Shown here: in pieces, positions 24,442 through 37,884 of the stretch
How positions within the stretch are numbered: the stretch's first letter is position 1
Layout of the letters: every line of letters starts with the position of its first letter
Notes under the pieces: generated by a model
Told to the model about the DNA's origin: nothing
What the model saw: only the letters and a program-made list of their open reading frames with translations
Database searches by the model: none
Program-made: the position numbers and the translations under genes
NCBI GenBank assembly: GCA_039881145.1
Contig: JAYKKI010000088.1
Coordinates: forward strand, 2,023,501-2,087,500
From: Druceiella hillmani
Taxonomy: Eukaryota > Arthropoda > Insecta > Lepidoptera > Hepialidae
Length of the DNA stretch: 64,000 bases
Direction of reading: 5' to 3'

Positions 24442-24793
24442 TGACGTCACAGGCGAGTAAAACGCGTTCATACCAAAATTTAATATTCTTATTCTTTTGG
24501 TTTATAGGCATTGATATCGATAATAATATCTAAAACACAAATATTATTTACATCAAAACGATCTTCACACATAAAAACATTTGAGTGCGCTATAATGCTG
24601 TTTGGATCTTTTCGGGCTAATTGCAGCCACTTTTTTCGTCTTTTAAGATTCGTTGACACTGAAACGAACATTTTGTGTGGACTTTTTATAGACTTGTTTG
24701 TTCATATTGGTACCACACACCATTTTAATATGAAAATAAATAATAATCCCCTTCTGCGGGCAGAACTGTTTGTTTACATTGCATATGACGTCA
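24442..24793. promoter_or_regulatory. Two perfect CRE palindromes (TGACGTCA)
   Basis: TGACGTCA occurs at 24442-24449 and 24786-24793, flanking the THAP remnant. The second lies next to GCCGCCATT and faces the start side of that frame. Eight-base palindromes twice within 350 bp are unlikely by chance in AT-rich DNA. They may be a promoter or terminal parts of a transposon. Confidence 0.35.
24489..24671 (-). pseudogene. THAP-domain remnant
   Basis: The minus-strand frame contains NLKRRKKWLQLARKDPNS, then NVFMCEDRFDV, matching the middle and C-terminal part of a THAP DNA-binding domain (R-K-K-W-L ... C-E-D-H-F). The zinc-binding histidine after the cysteine is Arg, and the N-terminal C-x-C part (MVCGTN at about 24733) lies in another frame. 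The domain is therefore broken. THAP domains occur in P-element-type transposases and in host proteins; a transposon-derived origin seems likelier here. The frame ends at 24489 soon after the domain. Confidence 0.6.
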
Positions 24794-24839
24794 CGCTTGC
24801 CGCCATTACAGAAATTGCGTTTTTAGCGCGAGTTTGAAT

Positions 24840-25540
24840 ATTCAAACTTTAAAAGAGATTTATATAAAAGATACGGCATATATCCTGGAAATATAAATGT
24901 AGTATACCTATAATGCAAAATAGAACATTTAAAAAAATCCAGTCAATTAGCCTATAAAGTATAGAATATTCCAAACCTCATCATTTCTTTTAGATTGCAG
25001 ATTAATTCTTTATGAATACCTTTTGCGAACCGCTGCGCCATTTTTTCCTTCACAAAAGGATCGTGGTCGACATATCACGTGTTCATTTAACGCTGCTAAG
25101 TCATTGTGGTCAGCCTAATTGGATGAAGCAGGCTTTGCTTTGCTGCGTTGCATGTACTTCATCGGTGTATATAAGTCGTTGTGTATTATAATTATGTATA
25201 GTAATCCAGAACGACCTTATTAATACTACAGAGACTATTTAACTCTGAGAAAATCGTTATTTATATAACGTTCAATAACTCAAAGCGTCTGTCGTAGTAG
25301 TGAAGGTGATACTTCAAAAAACAGGTTCGTTTTGTTTGTTAAGTTAAAATTAAAGTTAAATCTTTCAAATGTATGTTAGAACACGCATAGAATATCTTTG
25401 TGTAGGTGTTGTCATATCTTGAAATTAGGGTTGTCTCTCCCGGAATTGCGGGATTCTTCCGGAATTAGTCTCTTAATTTTGATCATATTTGTAATCCGGG
25501 TTTATATATCGAAATTTATTGTTTTTAATCTATGCACTGC
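24840..25540. other. No gene seen
   Basis: AT-rich spacer. CGGAATTGCGGGATTCTTCC near 25440 is locally GC-richer, without a recognisable role. Confidence 0.4.
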
Positions 25541-26160
25541 GTCACTTGTCAAAAATTATTAACAGAAGCAATAGTTATGTACTTTAAAGTTGATCTTTAA
25601 TATTAATTTTGAAAACTTTTTAAGCAAGTGTTGAATTCGCGCCGCGAGTATTTTATATAGATACAGACACTTATAAATATTTAAGGGTATAAATATTTAA
25701 GGGTATTTAGTTGTACTACGTCACATGTGAAAAATTATTAACAGAAGCAATAGTTATGTACTTTAAAGTTGATCTTCAATATTAATTTTGAAAACTTTTT
25801 AAGCAAGTGTTGAATTCGCGCCGCGAGTATTTTATATATATACAGATACTTATAAATATTTAAGGGTATAAATATTTAAGGGTATTTAGTTGTACTACGG
25901 TACATGTCAAAAATTATTAACAGAAGCAATAAGCAATAGTTATTTACTTTAAAGTTGATCTTTAAGATTAATTTTGAAAAGTTGTCAAGCAATGTTGATT
26001 TCGCGCCGCGAGTATTTTATATAGATACTTATTAATATTTAAGAGTATCTATTTCTTTTTATACTTATTAATATTTAAGATACTTATTAATATGATACTT
26101 ATTAATATTTAAGAGTATCTATTTAAGAGTAATATTTAAGAGTATCTATTTCTATTAAAC
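25541..26160. repeat. 179-bp tandem repeat, three units, degenerating into simple repeats
   Basis: Units start at about 25541, 25720 and 25899 and include ATTAACAGAAGCAATAGTTA, GAATTCGCGCCGCGAGTATT and ATAAATATTTAAGGGTAT. The third unit breaks down into short TACTTATTAATATTTAAGAG repeats to about 26160. The embedded GCGCCGCGAG is the only GC-rich part of each unit. Confidence 0.9.
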
Positions 26161-27475
26161 TATTTACAAATTTTAATTTTCCACAACGTGAATATATTGC
26201 CTATTATATTTTTCACAGGCGTTAAAATATGGTGCCTGTTTCCAAAATTTATAAAATTTTGGAAAATTGCTATAGTTCTCTTACAATCGTGCGTGAGATT
26301 CTAAAAATATTATTTTTCATAATTTTAGGTTAGATATTTTGGAAAATAAAGGGGCGGGGCATATTTTTTATATGTTTTTATCTCTGAAAATATACTAATA
26401 AAAATTTTGAAAAGAAAATCATTTTTAGACCCTTATTATTATGCATTATAAACGATGCATCACTCTATTTTTTTATTTACAATTTTTATTAAAACTAGTG
26501 ACATGACTAACGATTAATTTGTTTCTAAATTAATATGCATGATAATATAGACTAAGAATTCTCCCCTCGAATCACTTAGTGTTCTAATGTCTAGCAAGCT
26601 CAAAAGGATTTATTCTTTTGAGTCGTCTAATAATATTTTGCACATTTGAGAGTCTGGACGCTTCTGGATTAATGTAGTTTTGAAGTCTTTTTTGGCGAGA
26701 ACTAGCTAATATACTAATAATATCATCTACCATCTCAATCTCAACATCGCGATGGAGATCACACTTAGGGACATACCAAGGCGCGTTAACTACACACTTA
26801 ATCACTTTACTTTGGAATCTTTGTATCACTTGGATATTTGACTTACTGGCGCAGTCCCACAGCTGTATTCCATAACTCCAAACTGGGCGTAGAACTTGTT
26901 TATCAAAATAAGCTTGCTGTGTGTTGAAAGATCAGAATTACGACCAAGCAACCAATACATTTTTCTGAACTTGATGTTAAGTTCGTCGCGTTTCTTCTTA
27001 ATATGTTCTTTCCACCGATGCTTGGCGTCAAGAGTCACACCAAGATATATAGCGGTGTTGGCATATGGTAATTGAGTGTCATTTTTTAACTGGTCTTTAA
27101 CTGGTTGTTATGCTATCTTTTTGTTTGTAAAATTGATATATGTCGATTTGGATTCGTTCAATTTAATGCGCCATTATTTTGTCCATATGGCTACTTTGTT
27201 GAGGCCAGATTGCAATATAAGGAATTGAAACTTTTTTTCTAATAACATTATCTGTCCTTTAAAGTTTTCATGTAAATATTTTTGAATGTTTGCTTCTTAT
27301 ATATGAGTGGGTTAATATGTTTAATTATTATACCAAATTCTATTTTCCACGTCAAATGTTTTATTGAGAAAACTTGGTGTGACAGACTTGCAGATAGGGA
27401 CAGTGAGCGATCTTATAAGTGTTCCGTTTTCCCTTTCTATATCCGGAAACCTAGAAAACGATTTTTTTACTGAAA
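26150..27475 (-). mobile_element. Dispersed lepidopteran repeat, split by a jockey-like LINE
   Basis: The left part (26150-26462) has AATTTTCCACAACGTGAATA and TTTTTCACAGGCGTTAAAAT. The right part (27227-27475) has GTGACAGACTTGCAGATAGG and GAGCGATCTTATAAGTGTTC. These belong to the start and end of one minus-strand copy. The LINE at 26463-27226 sits between them, so it inserted later. Confidence 0.6.
26463..27226 (-). pseudogene. 5'-truncated jockey-like LINE, reverse transcriptase C-terminus
   Basis: On the minus strand the frame gives AIYLGVTLDAKHRWKEHIKK, RFRKMYWLLGRNS, then after a one-base shift RPVWSYGIQLWDCASKSNI and VIQRFQSKVIKCVVNAPWYV. It ends RRLKRINPFELARH before a stop at 26584. 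This is the conserved tail of jockey-clade polymerases. A short 3' region ending AATTGTAAATAAAAAAATAG follows. The shift near 26890 and an upstream stop show it is dead. The truncated 5' end is typical of target-primed insertion. Confidence 0.9.
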
Positions 27476-27697
27476 TGAAATATTCTCTTGACAGGGACAT
27501 AGATTTCTAATATTGTTTTCTTTTTTTTATATCATGTACGTTGACTTTATATGAGATTTTATTCACTTTATAATTAGAATAACATGTATCTTGTTCAAGA
27601 TGATTACTTTTTAGAATTAGATTTTTTTTACGAGTTGGTACTCTTGCTTCAAACTTTTGATGCAAGTTAATAATTTAATTTTGTAGAAATTCATTAT

Positions 27698-27898
27698 TGA
27701 TAATTAAATGAAACTACGTGATGTAGTATTTTTTCTACTTTTTTTACGTTTCGTTGTATTACCACATTAGCAAAGATATTTTCTATAATCTTTGCTAATA
27801 GCCCACCTGAAGATGTAATACAACGAAACCTAGGTCGTGGTAAAGAACTTAAAGAAAGTAGAAATAATACTGCATCACGTAGTTTCATTTAATTATCA
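27698..27898 (+). mobile_element. Inverted-arm hammerhead element, copy C
   Basis: The ends TGATAATTAAATGAAACTAC and its inverse (AGTTTCATTTAATTATCA) bound the element. The left arm has lost the CCTAGGTCGTGG segment. The right arm (27790-27845) keeps CCCACCTGAAGA, GAAACC and GGTCGTGG, but three bases are missing from stem II. The left flank TTTTGTAGAAATTCATTATT is shared with copies A, B and D. Confidence 0.7.
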
Positions 27899-28278
27899 GA
27901 AATAATTTTAGTAGATAGTTCTAAGAAAATGCCAGCATCTAGTTATTTTTCAGAATTTTGTTTCATCATGCTAGAAAAATTAGGAGAATGGTGGGAAATG
28001 GATTGCAGGTCACACCGAAGCTTAATATTTGGAAAATGTGATTTAAAATTAAAAAAGAAATATAAATTAATATTGACTAATATTATCTTATTTTTCGATG
28101 ACTATAAATATGTCCCTTCGTAATATAATGCAGTATTTTTTAACATCGTGTTTTAAATAATATATTAATGATTATAGAATATAGAATATATTATTCAGAT
28201 TTTGAAAACCGCTAATTAATTGCTAATATATTGAATCTAATTGAAAATATGCGAAGTAGAGAATGGTAAGGGTTGAAT

Positions 28279-28330
28279 AACTGGTTGAACAACTGGTTGA
28301 ATAACAGGTTGAATAACTGGTTGAATAACT
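28279..28330. repeat. 12-bp tandem repeat
   Basis: About five units of GGTTGAATAACT with single-base variants. Confidence 0.9.
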
Positions 28331-28460
28331 ACCACATGTAAGGAAACCATTCAGTAAAAGTCAAAATATTTATACCAATCAGTTACTTTTTAATAATTAT
28401 TTAATTTTGCATATTACATCAAAAAATAAGCATGATTATTTCCAATTAACTAATGAGTAT

Positions 28461-28465
<5 letters not shown>
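28331..28465. repeat. Flanking repeat shared with 31590-31800
   Basis: ACATGTAAGGAAACCATTCAG to GAGTATCAAATAT is paralogous to 31590-31725. The match resumes at 29350-29385 (AAATGGGGCACCGATTGGGG) after the inserted element. Confidence 0.75.
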
Positions 28466-28507
<42 letters not shown>

Positions 28508-29299
28508 AATCTGTAACAGCGTGAATTCTGTACGTAGAAAATATTTTAAAAAGACTGATAGGTTTAGCGTACAGAATGACATTAGAAAGCAGAAAACCTA
28601 TTTTTAGAATTTTTGCCTGTCTGTCTATTTGTTAATTTGTTCTTCAATCACGCAAAATCTACTGAATGGATTTTGCTGAAAATGAGTCTGGTAATAGTTT
28701 ATATCCTAGAGCAACATATGGAATGTTACACTTTTTTTTGGACATTACAAATTTAAAAAAAACATGGCTTGGTGGATATTACGATATTCATACTGCCAAT
28801 GCCATAAATTAGGATCTTTAATAAATTTTATGCTCACAGATATATTACGATATCGTTCTGCCAACGCCATCTATTATTAAATAGAATTTTCTGTACAAGG
28901 ACAACAGTTTAAAGAGAACACTCCTTTTAAAATATTGTCCATTTAGGGTATAAAATCATAAAAGACGCCTGAAAACCTGTTTTTAGAAGTTTTGTCTGTC
29001 TGTTATTTTTTTTTTCAATCATGCCAAATCTATTAAATGGATTTTGATTAAGTTTAGTATGGTAATAGTTTATACCCCCGAGCAATATTTAGGATACTTT
29101 TTTGTGGATATCACAAATTAAAAAACAATTACTTTGTGAATATTACGATATTGGTACTGCCAACGCCATCTGTTAGTGTTTTTAGTAAACTTTAAGGTAA
29201 TAAAGTTTTGAGAGAAAAAAAAATTAAAAAATACAAGAAAATTCCTAATAACTTTTCTTATTCCGAATTCTACGTGAAGGAAGTCATGGACACACCTAT
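28466..29299 (+). mobile_element. Helitron-like element carrying (TA)n at its 5' end
   Basis: It is absent from the paralogous locus at 31590-31800, which gives an empty site. The element starts with (TA)n (to 28504). It contains GTTCTTCAATCACGCAAAAT, CTACTGAATGGATTTTGCTG and two or three ATTACGATATTGGTACTGCC...CGCCATCT segments. It ends near GAAGTCATGGACACACCTAT, a decayed form of the lepidopteran Helitron 3' end. A second half-copy inside (28975-29190) shows internal duplication. No protein is encoded. Confidence 0.6.
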
Positions 29300-29385
29300 T
29301 ATTAAAAAAAAATAATTAATCCTCTTTGTAAATATAATAACACCCAATGCCTCCTGGACAAATGGGGCACCGATTGGGGTAACGA

Positions 29386-30234
29386 CTTAAAGAATTACGG
29401 CAGCAGAATGGTAATTTTGGTAATGATTAGTTGGGAGTGATAACAATGTGATTTTCCCACAAAATGGGAATTAGGTAAGTATAATTAAATTATCGTCGCG
29501 TTTTCATTAGAAAGATCGTATTCAGTAGAAAAATTCGTAAGAAGAGATGTAGCAGTAACAATTGATTAATAGAAAGTAAAATTTTCAAAAATACGTTTTA
29601 AATATTTCACTTTTTTGTAAATAGAAAAAATGCTGAAAATTCAAATTATAGCCAATATCGTTTTGAAAGATCTATTCAATGATACTATGCTCCATGAGAT
29701 CTGTAAAAAATCACACTGGCTTTATATTCACATGGAAAACATGGGAAAAATTATTTTCTTTGTCTATACGTTATTTAAAACGTTTATATTATTAATTTAT
29801 AAATCTATCATATATTTATCTATGCATAACAGATAATTTTTTCATAACGATAAAGGATTAATTGTTTGACAATATTTCAATTTATAGATCATTTCTGAAC
29901 ACATAATTACATAAGTAATAAAAGATGGTATAAAATTAAAATACAATTTTATTTCTAAATTATGCTTTCGAAACAAATGTTTATTCAACCTCATTAATCT
30001 AAATAAGCCAATTTAATTAATTTTCTAAATTAATTGTTATTATTACAATTTAATAAATAATAAGGTTTTAATAAATAATAAGAAAAATATAAAATAGTAT
30101 AGTAATATAAAATAATATGAAAAAATAACGATAATTAATAAATTTTAGTAAACATTTTTAATAGGATAAAATTGATTACCTTTAATTTTTATAAAAAAGT
30201 CAAACGTAAAATAAATAAAATTATAATAGATGTA
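29386..30234. other. No gene seen
   Basis: Very AT-rich spacer. A 68-residue frame at 29630 has no recognisable features. Confidence 0.4.
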
Positions 30235-30460
30235 ACTAATGCAACAATACCTTCTGATTTAGTACGATCATTGATCGTGACTAATACAACAAGACCTTCT
30301 GATTTAGTACGATCATTGATCGTGACTAATGCAACAAGACCTTCTGATTTAGTACGATCATTGATCGTGACTAATGCAACAAGACCTTCTGATTTAGTAC
30401 GATCATTGATCGTGACTAATGCAACAAGGCCTTCTGATTTAGTACGATCATTGATCATTG
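30235..30460. repeat. 45-bp tandem repeat, five units
   Basis: Units of exactly 45 bp contain GACCTTCTGATTTAGTACGA and the 7-bp inverted repeat ACGATCA-T-TGATCGT. Because 45 is a multiple of three, frames stay open on both strands (15-residue period), which is an artefact of the period and not evidence for a protein. Confidence 0.95.
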
Positions 30461-31000
30461 ATGCAAAAAAAATTACTTTGGTTGAATATGATAAGAGTAA
30501 CTAATGAAGTTCATAAAGCTAATAAAATTATTTTTTTTATTACAATAATAGAATCAAATAAATCATTAAATGAAAAATATAGATGGAAAAGAATTTTACC
30601 AAATTTTCTATAAATACCTAAAGGGTTATTGGAACCATGTTTATGTAAAAACAATAAATTAATTATAGTTCTTTTATCTGAAACATGGTGATTAACAATT
30701 AAAAGTATAAAACAGATTAATATTCATCTAGCATACCCAGGAGGAAGTTGTTGGGAAATAGAAAACTAAAGAGACTAAGATATTTCATATACAAATAACG
30801 TAAGAACGTCCTTTGTGTGCGATCAATCATCAAACTGCACTTGACTTCGTGTGCAGTCAAATTATGGAGCCGGATTCCAACAGGCATTGCACTAATGAAG
30901 TATACAGCAAGTGGAATTATGAAATGAATTGAAAATCCTTTGAGTTATGCAACACGCATCCAAGTTTTCGAAGTGATTTTTTTCGATTCGTCGGTTCTAT
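30461..31000. other. No gene seen
   Basis: AT-rich spacer without recognisable features. Confidence 0.4.
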
Positions 31001-31175
31001 TTCAACAAAACGCAAATCTGTTCATATAAAAAATTTTATTGCAAAACTTTGTGCATATAGATCTGAAACTGCAGAAACTATAACATTGGGACAGACAGAC
31101 TGACGGTCGAATCCACATGACAAAATTACGCGTATAAGGGTTCTCTATTCCTCTACAGAACCGTACATTTTGTTA
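31000..31175 (-). mobile_element. Dispersed lepidopteran repeat, outer end
   Basis: GGGACAGACAGACTGACGGT followed by GCGTATAAGGGTTCTCTATT and CCTCTACAGAACCGTAC is the start of the family read in reverse. The body beyond about 31000 is not recognisable. Confidence 0.5.
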
Positions 31176-31589
31176 AGTATGGCCGGGACTCGCATTATAA
31201 AGGTTTCGTACGCTTTAAGCACACATTACGAGTGTATTTCGGAGTTTAAAGATTAAAGAGTTTTCAGAATATTTCTATTAAACTGTTTTTAAATATAGTT
31301 ATTATTTTCATTGTTAAATAAATTGTCAAATTTGTCTTTCATACGCATTTGACAAATGACTTGGTTGCATATATCTATCTTTTAAGTGTAAGTTGATCTA
31401 AACAATTTTGGATTTAAGATTTTTTATGAATTGTGGGGTCCGTTTCTATGGGTACGCGGTTTAAGTTATATTATACAGTGGAAACTTATTTGGAGATTCG
31501 ATAAACGCATAGGAGACGTCATATTAAATATATACATAACTACTATCGATTGTATTTTTAATGACCAAGGAGGGGTAGACGGGTATAAC

Positions 31590-31800
31590 ATCCACATAAG
31601 GAAACCCTTCAGTTTAATTAAACTTATTTATATAAATCAGTCACTTCTTAATAACTATTTAACTTTAGTTATTACCTTAAAAATAAACTGAATTATTTGT
31701 AGCTAATCAGTGAGTATCAAATATTAAAAAAAAAATCCCTTCCTGTCTGTAATTATCTGATGGCTCCCGTGTAAATGGGGCACCGACTGGGGTAAATGTG
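31590..31800. repeat. Paralogous empty site of the 28466-29299 insertion
   Basis: CACATAAGGAAACCCTTCAG to GAGTATCAAATATTAAAAAA, and then AAATGGGGCACCGACTGGGG, match the two flanks of the element at 28466-29299 and lack it. Confidence 0.75.
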
Positions 31801-31875
31801 AACAGTTTGGGATAATTACGAATAATTTATTTCGTAACGGCGATCCGCTCGTAAAATTTTCACATGCGGCAACGA

Positions 31876-32081
31876 TACGGCAATGATATACATATGGTAC
31901 TATTGTACGGCAATGATATACATATGGAACTATTGTACGGCAATGATATACATATGGTACTATTGTACGGCAATGATATACATATGGAACTATTGTACGG
32001 CAATGATATACATATGGTACTATTGTACGGCAATGATATACATATGGAACTATTGTACGGCAATGATATACATATGGTACT
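31876..32081. repeat. 30-bp tandem repeat in alternating 60-bp dimers
   Basis: Seven units of TACGGCAATGATATACATAT plus GG(T/A)ACTATTG. The variable base alternates T, A, T, A, so the expanding unit was a 60-bp dimer. Frames are open on both strands because 30 is a multiple of three. Confidence 0.95.
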
Positions 32082-32129
32082 TATGGAATAGTTTTCTGCA
32101 AGAAGTGAAAGAAATAAAAAATATCATTC

Positions 32130-32785
32130 GGAAAACCCACCAGTGACGAGTAGAATCGCACTACGAGGTTTCCGTATTTATTCAGGCACTTATGACCATT
32201 TAAGGGTGCGTAGTACCTGTGTATAACTATTTAAAAATATAAGTTTTCCACAACGTAAATGTATTGCCTACTATGTCCTCCGTAGGCATGAAAACATGAC
32301 TCATATTAAAAAAAAATTATAAGATATATAATTTTCCATATATAACCTCTTTAATTTTCCAACAACCTTTGCCTAAGCGTCTAAAAATCCTATTTTTCTC
32401 AATTTTAGGTTTAGTATTTTCGAAAATTAGAGGAGAAACATGCATTTTAGCTTATTTTTGGTATATCTCTACAGATATATATAATTAGGAAAAAAATATT
32501 TTTGATGTACAGAATTACTATGGTACTAGGTATAGAATTAAAAAAGAATTATCTAGTACTTACTTTGTTCCCTAAAATTTTTATAAAATATATTTGAGTG
32601 TTAACTCATGAGATACGTGTTATTGTTTTGCCATATTTAAAATTTCCATGCCAAGGGTTTCAGAGAAAACGGCTTCGACAGACAGACAAACAGACACGTG
32701 AATTATTTTATAAGATCATTGACGCATCTGTTCGTTTGTCCTTTTCCTTTTGAGGAATGGAACCCTAAAAATGTATATCTGTTCT
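32130..32785 (-). mobile_element. Dispersed lepidopteran repeat, near full length
   Basis: It runs from AGTAGAATCGCACTACGAGG (3' end, reversed) through TTTTCCACAACGTAAATGTA and CTCTACAGATATATATAATT to GACAGACAGACAAACAGACA and CCTTTTGAGGAATGGAACCC. The order is the exact inverse of 16608-17140. The 60-residue frame at 32698 lies in its outer end and is not a gene. Confidence 0.7.
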
Positions 32786-35392
<2,607 letters not shown>

Positions 35393-35813
35393 TTGTAAAA
35401 TAAAATGTGTTCTTTACAAAACAGGCTTCTTATCAGGTTTCGGATCAGCGATATTTTCCCACGTTTTCTTACCCTTTCAAACAGCAGTGCTCTTCGGAGA
35501 GCTCTGCTCCTGGGATATCTTCTCTAGCTATCGTTTCTCAGTAAAATGTCACGTGCTGTCGATAAATCAAGTCTATTTTTAATTATTCGAAAATGAAATA
35601 ATCTCATGAAGTCTTCAAGGAAAATGAGTATTATATGTTTTTTATTTTTTTTTTGTATTTAGGGCTATGAAACACCGAACAAATAAACGAAAGGTGGAAC
35701 TCTTTCTAACGATTTGCTTCTTATTGTTTTTATTAGGTCATATGGGCGAAGTTTATTCTAACGATTTGTTTTTGTTACTGGTGACTCCTTGTAAACATCG
35801 TGATATGAATTCA

Positions 35814-37372
35814 TGTAAGTTCTTTTATGATCGCTGCATATACGGTTTAGGTATATTATTGAACACAAATTAAGAAGAAGATATTTAATTTATACTAATA
35901 TGTAACGCGGATTTTTTTTGTTTCTCTGTTCGTCTTAATCTTTGGAAACAAACGTTCGATTTCAAAAATTACTTTTGCTTTTAAATTTATATGATTACGC
36001 TACAATATCATATCATCATCATCATATATATTAATACGCTAAGGTTAAGACGTTACTCTCCCTTTTTAGAAAAAACCTCACAACTAATCCACATAAATTA
36101 TATATCATTTTATAGATAATTGCTTGCTCTACCGGCATCCACAACTAAACAATTTATTATTGCTATTGTTTTTGCAAATTAATTAATTATTAAAATTATA
36201 TACACAAAACAGCAATGCTGCCATCTAACGGCTCAACGTCAATATGATTGACGGTCGGTAAAATTTTTGTTTAATTTCAAATCCACTCACGTATAAATAA
36301 AGTGGCGCTTTAGCTCAATGCTTTTGATACTTGCGCCTCTATATGTCAATTTTAGTAAAATATTTGTTTGATCTGCCATCTGAGCTTCATAATGGAATAA
36401 ATAATGCGAAGACTTCGCACGGGTCACGCTAGTTTAAAATAATAGAAACGTAACAGAATTTAGCCAGCGTTGATTAGATGGCGCAATGTAAAAAAAGAAA
36501 TCAGGATAGAAATTTAAGTAAGTTCTTTTATAATCGCTGCATATACGGTTTAGATATATTATTTATACAAATATGTAACGCGGAATTTTTTTGTTTGTTC
36601 GTGCTAATCTATGCAAATACAAATTTTGATTTCTAAATTTATTTTTGCGTTTAAAATATTATGTATATGATTACGCCACAATATATAAAAGTAATCGAAA
36701 TGTAACAGAATTTAGCCATTGCTAATTAGATGGTGCAACGTAGAAAAAGACTGGCTCATTTAATGACTGATTATATATCATGATACGAATTTAAGTAAGT
36801 TGTTTTATAATCGCCGCATATACGGTTTAGATATATTACTGAGCACAAATTAAGAAGATGATATCATTTAATTTGTACTAATGAATAACGCGGATTTTTT
36901 TGTTTTCTGTTCGTGTTAATCTATGCAAATACAAATTTTGATTTCTAAAATTATTGTTGTGTTTGAAATATTATGTATATGATTACGCCACAGTATATGA
37001 AATAATATAAATGCAACAGAATTTAGCTAGTACTGATTAGATGGCGTAATGTAGAAAAAGACAGCCTCATTTGATTTAAGTAAGTTCTTATATAATCGCG
37101 TATATACGGTTTAGATATATTATTTAACACAAATTAAGAAGAAGATATCATTTAACCTATACTAACATGTAACGCGGAATTTTTGGTTTGTTCGTAGTAG
37201 TCTACGGAAACACAAATTTTAATATCAAAAATTATTTTTGCGTTTGTAATATTATGTATAAGATTACGCTACAGTATAAAAAAGTAATATAAATGTAACA
37301 GCATTTAGCCAGCGCTGATTAGATGGTGCAAGGTAGAAAAGACCGACTTATTTAATAACTGATTACCCCAAA
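35814..37372. repeat. 280-bp satellite, four units, first interrupted
   Basis: Units begin at about 35814, 36514, 36791 and 37076 with TAAGTAAGTTCTTTTATAAT, followed by GCATATACGGTTTAGATATA, AATATGTAACGCGGAATTTT and ATTTAGCCAGCGCTGATTAG. The first unit holds the 425-bp Helitron at 36008-36432. Without it the first unit is 275 bp, like the others. Confidence 0.9.
36008..36432 (+). mobile_element. Non-autonomous Helitron, complete copy 2
   Basis: It starts TCATATCATCATC directly after A and ends CGGGTCACGCTAG directly before T. A 7-bp hairpin TGCGAAG-A-CTTCGCA lies at 36405-36419, nine bases before CTAG. The uninterrupted satellite units (ACAATATATAAAAGTAAT) show the empty site and confirm A|T insertion without a target duplication. 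The interior has AACGTCAATATGATTGACGG and no open frame. The copy at 1-574 is its inverse. Confidence 0.9.
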
Positions 37373-37884
37373 ATACCACCGATATACCCTCGACCCCAAC
37401 GTCGACGTCGTTTGGAAGGCGGAGCCGATTTGCGGTTGTCACAATTAAGGTAATTCTACGAAGGCAAAACCGCGAAGCAGAGCTAATTCAATCCTAATTT
37501 TTGGTGTTGATGCTCCCTGACAATTTCCTCACATAATAAATTCATGGTAAACAAATTACCCCATCGATTAATTAAACGGACAATGTTCGAAAAAAGCGTC
37601 ATAACAAAATTGCTAAGAAGAGCGTTAAGCCGGGGTTCGAAGCCTTGATACGGGTTATCATCGCGCTGCTACGAGAGCAGAGCGTTAGGGCACTCGAGTG
37701 AATATGACAGCGAAGTGAAAGGGCCGGAATGAGGTCGCGAACGGTCAAAGGGCGTATCGTTGCGTAATATTAATTTATTAAAAGGCTCTTTAAGTCAGGG
37801 TTAGCCGATGGAAAATCTGTTGTCATTCTTGGGTAATAAAAAGATACGCTCGATTTATGTTAATTTAATATCCCTGCTAATGTA
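37373..37884. other. GC-richer spacer, no gene seen
   Basis: The composition is clearly richer in G and C (CCCCAACGTCGACGTCGTTT; GGGTTATCATCGCGCTGCTA). GGGGTTCGAAGCC near 37630 fits a polymerase III B box, but no A box or tRNA fold is apparent. This may be old unique sequence. Confidence 0.35.

Noticed and set aside
30235..30460. Direct repeats of fixed length considered as a CRISPR array
   Set aside because: There are no unique spacers; units are contiguous and the genome is eukaryotic.
30172..32146. Long frames on both strands in the 45-bp and 30-bp arrays, considered as repetitive proteins
   Set aside because: Both strands and several frames are open because the period is a multiple of three; there is no signal peptide or start context.
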